Below, piece by piece: positions 1 through 12,200 of a stretch of 62,529 nt of DNA. Each line of letters begins with the position of its first letter. Within the stretch, counting starts at the first letter, position 1. Source of the stretch: Triparma columacea (taxonomy: Eukaryota > Sar > Bolidophyceae > Parmales > Triparmaceae); NCBI GenBank assembly GCA_030267965.1, contig BRYA01000378.1, positions 1 through 62,529 of the forward strand, given 5' to 3'. The position numbers and the translations under genes were made by a program. The notes under the pieces were generated by a model. It searched no databases, was not told the origin of the DNA, and saw nothing but the letters and a program-made list of their open reading frames with translations.

Positions 1-74
1 TTGAGATAACTTAAGATACAAAACTATTACAACGATGAAGTTCCCTTACGCAGCTATTATTAACATTCGTTAAG

Positions 75-312
75 AACATCAGCTTCAACTTCAACCTTCC
101 CTCAACGCAAAACTTTTCTCCGTGACCTCAAACTTTCAGCTCCTACGACCGACGCTTCATTTACTTCATATTAAACACCCTCCTAACGCTACAAGACACC
201 TCGCAACAACCGCGCATCAACCAAACGCTTCCCAGAACATCAGCTTCAACTACAACTTTCCCTCAACGCAAAACTTTTTCCACGCAACCTCAAACTCCAA
301 GCTTCTTCTACC
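75..312 (+). repeat. Imperfect direct repeat upstream of the reverse transcriptase ORF
   Basis: Two similar copies of about 75 bp begin near 75 and 237, offset about 162 bp. Both start AACATCAGCTTCAACT and share the CCCTCAACGCAAAACTTTT core. The 1-627 stretch is C/A-rich with no convincing gene; an open frame at 122-454 is of low complexity. It is probably the 5' untranslated or promoter part of the retroelement that starts at 628, since such elements often carry 5' subrepeats (inference). Confidence 0.6.
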
Positions 313-627
313 CACGTCATCGTACACCTACTTAGCAACAACCACCGAACTATCTACCCGATCAGACGCCGCGACGACATTCCATAAATCGGTGCACCAC
401 TTCAACAAACCCTCAAAAACAAACACAAACACAGCCACACGGAAATCAACGTAACCTCGTCAGCGCAACCCACTTAAGCCGTAACCCCATACCCCCTCGT
501 TGCAACTTCCTACGCCTTTAAATCTCCTCCATACGCCACTCCGCGCCTCTCCAAGCACCAACAAACTACAAGCCACAAACTACCAATTTCCACACTTTCT
601 TCATCACATCCACCAAACGACCGCAAC

Positions 628-3600
628 ATGTCCTTCAACCTATCAGCTGCTTTCAAGGAACGTCTAGTATTCACCTCCACCCTCTATGACGCGCTTATCA
701 ACGCGGGCTTCGGCAAAAGATGCAACAAGAAAAGCAAGAGCACTGTCCACCACAACACATGCGCAGGGATTCACGGACTCAAGGACGCTGGCAACATATC
801 AGGAATCATTCGAACGATCGCCTTGGACCAGGAGATCATCAGAGCGAACAAGTTCAGGAACCCGGCCGAGCTTTGCGCCATCGCCATCAAGAAAGCAGCC
901 CACCAGGTTTCGAACGCAGAGACAGTTCCTGCCCAGTTCGGACCGCACCTGGCAGAGGCACTGTTCTTGGCGAAGGCGATTTACCAGATGGCGACCAGAG
1001 CGAAGGACATCCTCACCAGGAAGCTAGTTAGCGACTGCAACGGACCCTTCCCGACCAGGAGGAATGCGGCTGACTTCGGAAACTACCTGGAGAAGACATT
1101 CGAGAGTATCAATAACACCACCCTCAATGTGCCCGTCGCTCAACTAGTCCCATACACCACAACTACTGACCCTCCCCCTACGCCCCCTCCCAGTGCCCCG
1201 CCCAAAACACCGCCCGTTAACCCCTACAAGAACACCAAGCGCCCCGCCAGCAACGACAACCCTTACGCCAGCAGGAAACGTGCCAGAACTCCTACAGGAG
1301 ACAACAGCTCCGAGCACGCCGACACCGAGTCCCCCCGTAATCAGCGCCGAGACTCAAGAGCAGAGAAGGAGGCTGAGCGCACTTGCCGAGCCGAGCGAGA
1401 GCGCAGAAGGGAGGAAGAAGAGGAGAAGAAACGCAACACCGAGAGGACGAGAAGAGAAGAGGAAGCTGCACGAAAGCAAGCAGAGGAAGCAGCGACCCGT
1501 AAACAGCGCAGCGATGCAAGGGCAGAGAGGGAGGCTGAGCGTATTTACCGAGCCGAGCAAGCGCGCAGAAAAGAGGAAGAAGAGAGGAAGAGACACAACA
1601 CCGAGAGAGCAAGAAGGGAAGAGGAAGCTGCACACAAACAGGCAGAGGAAGCGTCGACGAAACAGCAGAGGGAACAGAGACGCAAGGAGCAGAAGGAAGC
1701 CGAACTACGCGAGCACGCGTCTACTAGGAACGACCGCATCGACAGCGCCCACCCGAGACACATCCTCGACGTCGATGAGCAGAAGGGATACTACGATGAG
1801 AGAGCCCTCAACCCGACCTTCCCCGTACCTGCGCCGGAAGAGAACCCCTCCTACCGCTACGCGAGCATCATGCCCCGCCGTACCCCACTGCAACAAGAGT
1901 ACTTCGAGACCAAGAGAACTGAGTACATTAAGAAGAGAGAGAGAGTAGCATTACTGGCCATTGAAAATGCCACCTGCGACGACGAGCTGAGAGCCGCCCA
2001 GATCCTTTGGGACGTACACAAAGCTCATGAGCGAAGATACCCAGCTATTCGCTACAAAGCTCCAGAGAACTGCGACCCCTGCACCCTTGAAGCCTTCGAT
2101 TCACTGCACCCTAACGACATAGCCTCAAACTACGTCAACATGCCCCGAAGGTCCACCGACAGCGACGTCGCCCAGGTAGCTCAAATAGTTGGAAGAGCAG
2201 GTGCATTAAGGAGGGAGGCACGAGACAGAGACGACGACGTCGAAGCTGACCAACTACTGAAGCTAATACTGGTTGCCCCACAATTGTTTCTAAGGCATGG
2301 CTCCGCCACTAGCCAAGCTCCCCACACTCGCTTCCTACAATTCCACACGAGCAAGTACGGAGAACTTATCGCCGACTTCAACGCTGACATCATCAAGGCC
2401 GAGAACGACGCAGCGGACGGCATCGCCCCAAACTCTGAGGCCACCAACAACCAGAATATCCTCCGCTTCATCTCCCAGGGAGAATTTTCCAAAGCCTCCC
2501 GCCACCTCGAAGACGCAGTCGTCCTCGACAGCAGCGACCCTGAGGTCCTCGCACAACTGAAGGATAGGCTCGGCCAGGCCAGACCACGCAGCCTACCAGG
2601 AGTAATCGACGACGACGGTACACCTTTCGGAAGAGTTGAGATCAGCGTAAGGAAGACCCTCAGAAGACTTAAGCCAAACAAAGGCACAGGTGCAAACGGC
2701 GTTCCCTCAGAGTTTTACACGCAGATGTCCCTGGATCGCCCCACGTGCGACGAAGCCAACAACGCCGTAGACATAGCTTACGACGACCTCGCCGATGAGT
2801 ACCTCAATGGAGAAGCCCCCCTTTGGTTCTACGCTGCAGACGCAATTGCAGAAACCCTCGCCCTGGCCAAGTCGACGCTGAAGCTTGACGCCCGCCCCAT
2901 TTCGATGGGAGCTACGCTAACACGCGCCTTCAAGGCAGCAGCCGTCAAGAGCGCTTACGAGGACACGGAGCTACACTTCTCCGAGTGCCAGTTCGGCGCA
3001 GGAGCCAAGAGCGGGGGACACTCTCAATCCATTGGCGCTACCATCGCGTTCGAGAAACTCTCAGACGAAGGAGGCATCATCCTGCTCGACATCGCCAATG
3101 CTTATTCGACGACGGACCGAGCACTAGGACTGGAGAAGATAAGGAAGCACCCCGACACCGCTATACGCAACCTTTACCCTCTCCTCCTTTCTGCTAACTC
3201 CCCAGAGTGCACCCCCAAAGGTGTCGATATCACAGTCTCTACTGGTGTCCAGCAAGGCTGCCCTTTGAGCTCCATATTCTTCGCAGTGGCCATTCACGAT
3301 TCGCTCCTCAGGCTGAGAGAACTGACCGGAAACCCAGCCGTGGCCTACCAGGATGACACTATCATTCCCACCAACAACTTGAAAGATACATTGCCTCTCA
3401 TCGAAAAGTACGCCGAGCTACTGTACGAGGACGTCGGAGTCAGGCTGAACCCGAGCAAGACCAAGATTATCACCCGCGACGCCGACAGAGCACGTGCCAC
3501 CCTCGCCGAACTTGCCAAAGACAACCCCTTTTTCAGCAACTTCAAGTTGGGCTGCATTCCAGATGCGGATTCCAACAGCGTTCAGTTCGGAGGGGGGCTC

Positions 3601-5451
3601 GGCGCGATGATTAACGGTACCCCAGTCGGAGATAGCACATTCGTACACTACCAGGTGGATAAGGCGACGAACAAGAGCGCGGCACACATGCGCAGAATCG
3701 TCAAGAGACTGGCACCTCAATCCACCCAAGCCACTATACTACTTCTGCGCAACTGCATCCTTCCGAGAATGAGCCACATGATGGGAAGCGTGAGACCGGC
3801 AGTGATCGAGCCGTACCTAGAGCGACTGGACGACGAGATTAAGGAACACTTTAGACGCCTGACGCGCCTGGACACCACCCTGAAGTACCTCAGTGAGACG
3901 GAGTTGGCGGTAGTTGAAGCAAGATTGTCCTTACCAATTGCGCTCGGTGGAGTCGGCCTGGTCCCCCTCAAGGATATTGCCAAAGCGGCTTACGTTGCGA
4001 CCATAGTCCAATCCATCCCACGCCTCGTGAAGCGAACGATCGACTTCGTGGAGCTAGCTGCAGCCATGCCGCAACTGACCGACTGGATTGGCACCGACAT
4101 GGGGGACACAGACACCCACCGCCGCCTCGCTACCTTTACGTCGAAGGAAGTAATGGAGAAGAGCAAATGCGCCACCGCTTTTTTCATCGCACACGCTCAC
4201 TTACAACACCAGGACGCCACGGGGCTCTACAGCATCAGGACCAAGCCAGACCAGACTCCAGCACTAGGACTCCTCTCAGCACCCATTGAGGGACTTGGAC
4301 GCGACAGCAACGATCACATGACACAAATAACAACCCGTCTACAATCGAAGCTGTACGCTCCTATCCTCAAAGGACTAGTAATCGCCCTACGAGTGACTGC
4401 AAATGAGCTTCCCAAGGATTCCAAGGTTCGAGAGGCCCTGACTTATACTGATGCCTACCCCTCAACCAAGTGCTTCATTCGAGCTAAGCCCTCCAGGAAC
4501 GGTGTCATCGCTAACGTAGACTTAACCACAGCGTTCAACCAGTACCTAGGTTGCCCGCTTCCAATCTGCGTAGACAACTTCAACATGCCCCTTCCCTCGC
4601 AAAGTGGCAAGTTGAAGTTAGACATCTACGGCAACAACCTCGCTACCGCAATCAGGCTTGGCGGTAACTCTAATAAGACGCGCCACGATAACATCCTTCA
4701 AGTGACGACCGACCTTTGCAACCAGGCAGGCGTGGAACACACCATGGAGGATATTAACCTTTTCGCCCCTGCTCACGACCCCAACTCTGACTCCGCCCTT
4801 CCCCCTATCATCCCCGACCTCACGATCACAACGTCAAACAATAAAAAAATATTCGACGTAAAGATCATTGGGCACGGGACATCAGGGTTCAGAACGGCGA
4901 ACGAGGGAGAGGCAGTCGAGAAGAGAGCGGCAAGAGTTGAATCTGAGTACAGGAACAAGGCAGCAGTTAATGATAGAAACATAGGCAGCGACATCACGAC
5001 CGGTATTCTAGAGAGAGTAGGCGGGGTAACAGGACTCGTAGGCGGTCCTCGCGGAGAAACATCCAAATCATTCGACTCACTCACGCTCCTCCTCGCAGAC
5101 GCAGCAGGCAAGAACAACTGGAGAATGATGGGAGCAGAGACTATTCAGGATGCTAAGGGAGTCTTTAAGAACTTATTCAGAGCGAGACTGGGAACAACGA
5201 TAGTACGGGAGCAGAGCAAATGGATCAGGACGCGCATCGAGCAGGCGGCTTCGGAGATGAACGGGGCACCGAGGTACGGGGAGAGGGCAAGAAATCAGAC
5301 GGCGCAGTCGAGAGGGGATCAAGCCGCCTATGCACAGGCGTTCGCGGAGTTCACCAGAGGACGCGGAGAGTGGAACACGGGGAGAAACGGGAACGGGAAC
5401 GGGAACGGGAACAGGAACGGGAGCGGGAGCGGGAACGGGAGGAGGGGATAA
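628..5451 (+). CDS. Non-LTR-type reverse transcriptase with C-terminal PD-(D/E)XK-like nuclease motif
   Basis: One uninterrupted 1607-residue ORF. Residues 1-170 are unrecognised. Residues 170-220 are Pro-rich. Residues 230-370 form a Lys/Glu/Arg-rich coiled coil made of two tandem ~54-residue copies. The reverse transcriptase follows: a K-P-N-K-G-T-G-x-N-G-V-P fingers motif, R-P-I-S-M-G, motif A LLDIANAY (Asp821), motif B GVQQGCPLSS, motif C YQDD (907-910), then GVRLNPSKTK. YQDD replaces the usual (F/Y)ADD, but both catalytic Asp are present. A later LPIALGGVGL segment resembles the region after RT in many protist elements. Near the C terminus IPDLTI and FDVKI (Asp1397, Asp1410, Lys1412) fit a PD-(D/E)XK nuclease, as in R2-like elements. 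No APE endonuclease, zinc knuckle, integrase or LTR was seen. The tail is Gly/Asn-rich from a GGGAAC hexamer repeat. The frame is intact, so the copy could be young; activity is untested. Confidence 0.85.
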   Translation: MSFNLSAAFKERLVFTSTLYDALINAGFGKRCNKKSKSTVHHNTCAGIHGLKDAGNISGIIRTIALDQEIIRANKFRNPAELCAIAIKKAAHQVSNAETVPAQFGPHLAEALFLAKAIYQMATRAKDILTRKLVSDCNGPFPTRRNAADFGNYLEKTFESINNTTLNVPVAQLVPYTTTTDPPPTPPPSAPPKTPPVNPYKNTKRPASNDNPYASRKRARTPTGDNSSEHADTESPRNQRRDSRAEKEAERTCRAERERRREEEEEKKRNTERTRREEEAARKQAEEAATRKQRSDARAEREAERIYRAEQARRKEEEERKRHNTERARREEEAAHKQAEEASTKQQREQRRKEQKEAELREHASTRNDRIDSAHPRHILDVDEQKGYYDERALNPTFPVPAPEENPSYRYASIMPRRTPLQQEYFETKRTEYIKKRERVALLAIENATCDDELRAAQILWDVHKAHERRYPAIRYKAPENCDPCTLEAFDSLHPNDIASNYVNMPRRSTDSDVAQVAQIVGRAGALRREARDRDDDVEADQLLKLILVAPQLFLRHGSATSQAPHTRFLQFHTSKYGELIADFNADIIKAENDAADGIAPNSEATNNQNILRFISQGEFSKASRHLEDAVVLDSSDPEVLAQLKDRLGQARPRSLPGVIDDDGTPFGRVEISVRKTLRRLKPNKGTGANGVPSEFYTQMSLDRPTCDEANNAVDIAYDDLADEYLNGEAPLWFYAADAIAETLALAKSTLKLDARPISMGATLTRAFKAAAVKSAYEDTELHFSECQFGAGAKSGGHSQSIGATIAFEKLSDEGGIILLDIANAYSTTDRALGLEKIRKHPDTAIRNLYPLLLSANSPECTPKGVDITVSTGVQQGCPLSSIFFAVAIHDSLLRLRELTGNPAVAYQDDTIIPTNNLKDTLPLIEKYAELLYEDVGVRLNPSKTKIITRDADRARATLAELAKDNPFFSNFKLGCIPDADSNSVQFGGGLGAMINGTPVGDSTFVHYQVDKATNKSAAHMRRIVKRLAPQSTQATILLLRNCILPRMSHMMGSVRPAVIEPYLERLDDEIKEHFRRLTRLDTTLKYLSETELAVVEARLSLPIALGGVGLVPLKDIAKAAYVATIVQSIPRLVKRTIDFVELAAAMPQLTDWIGTDMGDTDTHRRLATFTSKEVMEKSKCATAFFIAHAHLQHQDATGLYSIRTKPDQTPALGLLSAPIEGLGRDSNDHMTQITTRLQSKLYAPILKGLVIALRVTANELPKDSKVREALTYTDAYPSTKCFIRAKPSRNGVIANVDLTTAFNQYLGCPLPICVDNFNMPLPSQSGKLKLDIYGNNLATAIRLGGNSNKTRHDNILQVTTDLCNQAGVEHTMEDINLFAPAHDPNSDSALPPIIPDLTITTSNNKKIFDVKIIGHGTSGFRTANEGEAVEKRAARVESEYRNKAAVNDRNIGSDITTGILERVGGVTGLVGGPRGETSKSFDSLTLLLADAAGKNNWRMMGAETIQDAKGVFKNLFRARLGTTIVREQSKWIRTRIEQAASEMNGAPRYGERARNQTAQSRGDQAAYAQAFAEFTRGRGEWNTGRNGNGNGNGNRNGSGSGNGRRG
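1357..1680 (+). repeat. In-frame tandem duplication encoding the coiled coil of the RT protein
   Basis: Two ~162-bp copies (near 1357 and 1519) encode two similar ~54-residue charged segments, each with A-E-R-E/A-E-K-E, AERxYRAEQ-like and RREEEAA motifs. The length is a multiple of three, so the frame is kept. Confidence 0.75.
5386..5442 (+). repeat. GGGAAC hexamer microsatellite in the RT C terminus
   Basis: Repeated GGGAAC units with GGGAGC variants encode the Gly-Asn-rich tail just before the stop at 5449-5451. Confidence 0.8.
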
Positions 5452-5623
5452 GGAGGAGAAGCAAGGACATTTCTGGTCAGCTTTCCTCACGTCGGTTTTC
5501 TTTCCCTTCAAGGGTTTTCTAAGCGCCTAACACTCATAACGCGCCCCGACACTTAACACGCACAAAGAACATAACACCCGACCTTACGTTCCGCGTACCC
5601 CTAACTAAATAACTTAACTTTGA

Positions 5624-6274
5624 ATAACCCTAACCCTACTTATTCATCTTTATACACATCTACTACACTTACACACATCATTCCACCTTATACCCTCCCC
5701 TTTTCTTCTCTCACTCCTTTAACTCCTCTCACTCCTCAACTCCCCTATTAAACTCCCCCTTCCTTCAATTCATCTGTATACACATCTACTACACTTACAC
5801 ATAACATACCATCTTATACCTCCTCTCTTCTACTCTCCCTCCATTACTCCTTTCACTCATCTCAAAAACTACACTCGCCTTCCTTTTATTCAACTTCATA
5901 CACATCTACTACACTTACACACATCATTCCACCTTATACCCTCCTCTCCTCTACTCTCCCCCCTTAAATCCTCTCTATCCTCCTCACAACTACACCAACC
6001 CTCTTTTTATTTCTCCCCTTACACATCTACTACACTTCCATTATACTCACAAACCACATCAACACTTCCACAACTCTTCAAAACCCCATAATTACAAACA
6101 ACTATAAAACTGCCGCAACTCTTTAAAACTCCACACACTTCTATAACACTTCCTCAATACTCACAAACCACTTTAAAACTCCCACCCCCACACCAAACAA
6201 CCCTAACACTTACACAATATTCACAACTATAACAAATCAAATCATCTTTCCTACAAATGTTGCTGCCCCTTTAG
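5624..6274 (+). repeat. 3' tandem repeats after the RT ORF
   Basis: About 3.5 copies of a ~121-bp unit, recognisable by ACACATCTACTACACTT near 5655, 5779, 5899 and 6021. They lie in T/C-rich DNA without ORFs. Just upstream, at 5624-5637, is a short AACCCTAACCCTAC stretch that resembles two telomere units. The rest (6050-6274) is C/A-rich with repeated CACAAACCAC and AACACTTCC words. This is probably the 3' UTR or tail of the retroelement. No target-site duplication could be fixed by eye. Confidence 0.65.
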
Positions 6275-9200
6275 TTACTCCCCATCCTCATCCTCATCTT
6301 CAATTGGCGCTACACTGCTTACTTTACCCTTCCCACCTCCTTCCCCTATAATAACTCCACCATCAGCGCCTCCAACACTTGCTCTTCTAATGCTTGCTCT
6401 CACAGCACCTGCTAGACCACCCTCAGCTTGAGCATCAACACTTGCTCTCCTCACACTCTCTCTCCTTCTAGAATCTCCATCTGATGGAATGAACTCAACT
6501 GGCACCAAAGCTTTCCTCGCATCGGTAAGCCATTCTGGCTTTTCCCTTTCCCATTCAGCCCAGTTCAACTCAATCCACTTTCTTAATTTGCCTTCAATTG
6601 AGACCCATTGATGTCTTGAGCTTTCAAAGACTACAAACTTTTCTTTATCACTTTCTCCTTCAAGGAAACGTGCCATATACATATCTTTTGATTTCTGCGT
6701 GCTCAAGAAGGTGTGCCAGTACTTCCTCTCAATGTTCAAAAAGAAGACAGCAATGCAAACTGTAGTTATTGGTATGAAGTACTTTGCTATCGATGAAGCA
6801 ATATCAATTGCTTTCTCATTAACATAAGGTGAAGCTACATATATTGACACTGGTAGGCTTACCATTGACAACACAAGACCAAACAACCAATAAGCTCCTC
6901 CAACTTCATTGGGATGTTTAAAGTGCACTATTGAAGTAAAGTCTACAATGATCTTTACCACCACTCTCATTACAATACTACTCACAATCTCTGCATAACC
7001 CCCAGTTGGGAACCAGTACCAGAAGTCACCTCTCGATACCTTAACCAACATGTACACGCCAAGGTCGGCTCCAATGTAGAGAAAGGCCCAACTACCTCCC
7101 ATCAACCCAAGAAGAACTATTGTTGTACACCTTATTATAAGCATTCCTGCAGTGAACAGCAACATGAAAACAAATACTACTGTTCTCTTGCTTGCTTTTG
7201 CTGGTATATAACCATAAAAGTCTGGTGTTCCTTCTCTCCTAACAGGGTCTGTGTCCCAGTCATAACTAATTGTTGCAGAGGCAAAGCCTGTTGTAATAGC
7301 TGACACTGCGACAGAAAGCCATGCTGAATTGCCACCCTCTTTGTCACTTGTTGCTATAGCCATGAGTTGGATGATCACTCCAGGTATAGCTTCTGCGAAC
7401 ATCTCAGCCCCTTTTATGTATGTATTCTCTACCATTGGGTCAACAGTTGTCCCTAATTGTTGTTTACCTCCTTTCGCAATCCTATAAGCATCTACAGCAG
7501 GTTTAAACCCAACCAAAATAGGGAACCATTCCCTTAACACCTTTTTCATCCCCAAATTTTTGTTGTTTGCCCAAACAGCCAACATTTGAATCCCCATGGA
7601 CAATGTCAAACTTGCCAAAGAAGCCTCAAAGTATCCATACTTCTTATCACTCCAAAACATGTATGTCACATACGCATCAGTTAGCAAATCTGCCATACTA
7701 GTAATAGCCCCCACAGTCACTCTTGCCTTCAACCCCCAAGGAACTTCTTCCAAAAGCTTGTAGCTAAGTGTCTCAAGCATAGGTCTGAACCATTCATACT
7801 CCTCATCAAGCTCCTGTAGAGCAGGGAAATTTAAGATGAAAGCATCCACAGCAGCAACTGGCTGAGTATTTATTGCCAAACTCCTTGCTAGAGACTCTCC
7901 AATCTCCCTTCCTTCCTTCTCTCCCAGCTCTGCAGCCTTACCCTCTACCTTCCTCAACTTACTTAGCTTGTTCTTGACAACAGCGCCAAGCATTGGTGTG
8001 ACAAAGGCATAATTCTCTTCAGCTTGTCTCAGGACGTAAGTTTTCCCAATAAATGACCTGACAGCTTCCTCCTTTGTCATTCCCTTTTTCCTAAACCTCA
8101 ATGCAACCAACAGGTGCTCAACCAACAACTTTCCTATTTGGTTTGGATCTAAACCTGCATAGTCTTGTGCAGTATCATTCACAGCAAGTGAAGCAATCAG
8201 TGCGCCTTCGTTGTCCAAGCCAATACTTGCCCTCCTAATACTTGCTCTCAAAGCACCTGCTAGACCTCCCTCAGCTTCAGCATCAACACTTGCTCTCCTA
8301 ATACTCTCTCTCCTTCTAGCATCTCCTTCTCCTGGTATGAAATCTACAGGCACTGAAGCTTTTATCACATCAGTAAACCAGTCTGGTTTCTCCTCTTCCC
8401 ATTTGGCCCAGTTCATCTCGATCCAATTTCTTAATTCTCCTTCAATTGAGACCCAATGATGCCTTGAGCTTCCAAAGACTACAATCTTAATATCATCACT
8501 TTCTCCTTCAAGGAAAAAAGCCATAGTCCTATCCTTGCCCCTTTGTGTACTCCAGAAGGTGTGCAAGTACTTTTTCTCAATGTTCAAAAAGAAGACAGCA
8601 AAACACAGGGTAGTTATCAGTATGAAATAGTTCGCAATTGATGACGCAATATCAATTGCTCTCTCACTAACATAAGGTGAAGCTATGAATATTGCCCCTG
8701 GCAGGCTTCCAATTGTCAATATAAGACCAAACAACCAATAGACTCCCCCAATTTCATTAGGATGTCTAAAGTGTGCAATTGACGTGAAGTCTACAATAAT
8801 CTTTGCCATTACTCTGGTGATAATACTTAATACTATCATCTCTAAGTTACCCCCTAAAGGTATCCAGTACCAAAAGTCTCCCCTCAATACCTTAACCAAC
8901 ATGTACACGCCAAGGTCGGCTCCAATGTAGAGAAAGGCCCAACTTCCTTCCATCAACCCAAGAAGAACTATTGTTGTACACTTTATTAGAAGCATTCCTG
9001 CAGTGAACAGCATCATGGACACAAATACTACCGTTCTCTTGCTTGCTTTTGCAGGTATATACCCATAGAAGTCTGGTGCCTTTTCTCTCTTATCAGGGCT
9101 TGTGTCCCAGTCATAACTAATTGTTGCTGAGGCAAAGCCTGTTGTAATTGCTGACACAGCAACTGAAAGCCATGCTGAAGTTCCAACCTCTTTGTCACTA

Positions 9201-12200
9201 GTTGCTATAGCCATAAGTTGGATGATCACTCCAGGGATTGCCTCAGCAAACATCTCAATAGCTTTCATGGTTGTCATCTCAAACATTGGGTCAAGTGCAG
9301 TCCCAACATCTTGTTTTGCTCCAGTTGCAACCCTATAGGCATCAACTGCAGGCTTGTACCCAAGCAAGATTGGAATCCACTCCCATACTACCCTCTTCAT
9401 CCCCAACTTCTTATTCTGCATCCAAACAAAAAGCATCTGAAGCCCAATTGACGCCACTAAACTTGCCAGAGAAGCCTTAAAGTACCCATACTTCTGAGCA
9501 CTCAAAAACATGTTCGTCACATACACATCAGTCACTACATCAGTCATGCTTGTGACAGCACCAAAGGTAACCCTTGCCTTCAAGCCAATCTTTGAGTTCT
9601 TAAATAGATCCGCAGCATTTGTCTCAATCATTGGCCTAAACCATTTGTACTCTCTCATTACTTCTTGTACTTCAGTGTATTGATGGGCCCACTCATCCAC
9701 AGCATGCTTTACTGTCAGTGTTTGCACTGTAATCATCTTCAGTGCACTTCCAATCTCCATGCCTCTTGCTTCCTCCAAACTCCCAACTTCTCCTTCATGA
9801 GTTGCTCGTCTTCTCAGTTTATTTCTCACAATGGCGCACAACATTGTTCCAATAAACCTGTGCTGCTCCAGGAGCTCTCCCAGTGCCCTGTTTGTTGTGA
9901 TGAAGTCTTTCACAACCTCATTTTTGCTACCTCCCACTCTCATGGCCTTGACCCTCTTCATCAGCTGCTCTCCAAACCTCCTGCCATCTTCTTCAGTAGC
10001 TTCAACGCAACTAAGAATGTTGTCAAAATAGAAGGCAGCATCAATGCCAACAGCAAGGCGCCTCTTGGAACTTTTTCTTGCAGCAGCCTTAGTGGCCTCC
10101 CCTCCAAGCTCTAACCTGGTGACAATCTCTACCTTCGTCTTCTTTTCACCAATATTGCAGAATCTCACTGCAAAGTCCTCAAAAGCTCTGGACTTGTTAC
10201 TTCCTACAGAAGAAAAGCTCCTGCTCACACCCCTGCTTACTCCCCTGCCCAATCCTCTCTCATTGATTGCTTCACTCATGATCACAACAGTATTCTTGTC
10301 TGCTCTGAACAAGCGCATCTTTGAAACAAATTCTGCTTTGAAGTCTTTAAGTGTAGTTTTGATGCGCTCCTTGGCCTTCACCTCTTTCTCAAAGCCTTCA
10401 CTTGTCTTGCCATCTTCCCTAACTAACCCCTTGGTCTTAAGCCTGTCCACATCCCAAAAGTAGGCTGCTGCGTCCTCAAAGCCTGTCCTCAGGGTAACCG
10501 AGATCATTCCCCAGCTTTTTCCTCCTTCCTCTGCTCCCACAGTTGGATGAATCATGTCAAACAGTGGTAAGAGTTTTGTGTCGCCCCTCACCTTGAGATC
10601 TTTCATCTTCTTGACAATCTCCCTCCTTCTTGGGGCATCAATCTCAGTTGTCTTGTCGAATTTCTTGCGAAGTGAAATCATGTTGCTTGCATACCCGATT
10701 GTTAGACGATTCATTATCAAAGTTGGGAGAGCCCCTCGAAAGTCCACTTTAACAACAACTGATACACGGGTTTGACGGCAGTCCCCAGTGTTTGGGAGCT
10801 CTTCAAACTTCCACGATATTGTGGCTGATGCCTGGACAATGTTGAAACGTAAAGGGTTTTCTTTGTTGAGCCTATTCGTGTCTTCGTAAACAGTCCAGCA
10901 GACCTTTCCATCCTCATTATTCTGCCAAATACCTAATTGCCTGGACTCTCTTTCAGACATTCCTTTTACTCCAAGACTTCTTCTTTTTAAGTAGAGCTGT
11001 GAGTGGTTGTTGATCTTCTTTGCTACAATTGCTTTATAATTCTTCCTGATCATACTCTTCTTCTCTCTGGAATCTTTTATAAATTCGTATGCAACGCACT
11101 CTTCCACACTTGCATCAACAATAGTCTCGCATATGCCAACGACAAGACTTTCATTGTCAAGATGGACTGCTTTCAACTCCACCCTCTCATCTGGAACTGA
11201 TAATGAATCAACATTCAAGCTCGCCTTCCTACACCTCATGTAGAACTCCTTGCCTCTCTGGATTGCCTTTTCCTCCTCTTCTGTATAAGTTTGCTGCTCA
11301 TTTTTTATAACTTTGGCAAGCAACTCTCGTGTAATCGAGTCCTTTTCATCATCAGTTTTTGCAAACTTGTTCCTGATGTCAATAATGTTCGTTGCGAAGT
11401 TAGATGACAAGTGATTCATGACAAAGTTGGGCACAGAACTCTTGATATCAACCCTGGTGGCAAATGTGATGTGACACTGAGGGGTTCCCTTATCAGATGG
11501 TAGCTCTTGAAACAGCCACGTTGTTGTTGCAGACCCAAGGACTGCCCCTGCACTTAATGGGTAGTCGTTGTCAAGCAGGTTGGTGTCTTTGTACACAGTC
11601 CAACAGAACTTGTCTCCTTCCTCCTTTTGCCAGCAAATAAAGCTTCTCCACTCCCTATCAGAGAAACCTCTTACGCCAAGATTCCTTCTACTTAAGTACA
11701 GTTGGGAGTGGTCATTCAATTTCTTTGTTTCAATCGCCTTGTACACTTTCCCAAGCTTGGCCTTTCTCTCCTTTGAATCCTTGATGAACTCATATGCAAC
11801 GCACTCTGAAAGTGTAGCATCGACGACAGCCTCACCCACACCAAGGTTAACGCTATCACCCTCGAGGTGCACAGTTTTCAACTTCACCCTGGGATCTGGA
11901 CTCTTCAAGTTTTTGAATTTCTTGCTTGCCTTGCATTTCATGTAAAATTCCTTGCCCTCCTTGATTGCCTCCTCCTCATCATCCGTGTAAAGTTGGGGCT
12001 CGTTCTTTATTACATTTGCGAGGGCCATGAGTGCCTCCTTGTCTATCTCGTCGTTGCTCTTGCTCTTGATTTTAGGGTGTTCTTTTGGCACACCGTCCTG
12101 GTCAGTGCCTCCGGATGTAGTCAGCCCCTTCTCTCCATTTCCCAGAGGCTCGACATGCCCGATCTCGATGTCGTTGTCCATGTCACGTACGATATCATCT

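Noticed and set aside
122..454. 110-residue open frame upstream of the RT ORF
   Set aside because: Low-complexity Thr/Asn/Ser-rich translation that covers the direct repeat; more likely leader sequence than a gene.
628..5451. Telomerase or group II intron maturase
   Set aside because: No T-motif, TRBD, maturase X domain or intron RNA structure was recognised; the motif order and C-terminal nuclease fit a non-LTR element better.
5624..5637. Possible telomere
   Set aside because: Only about two CCCTAA-like units, inside the sequence and followed by genes.
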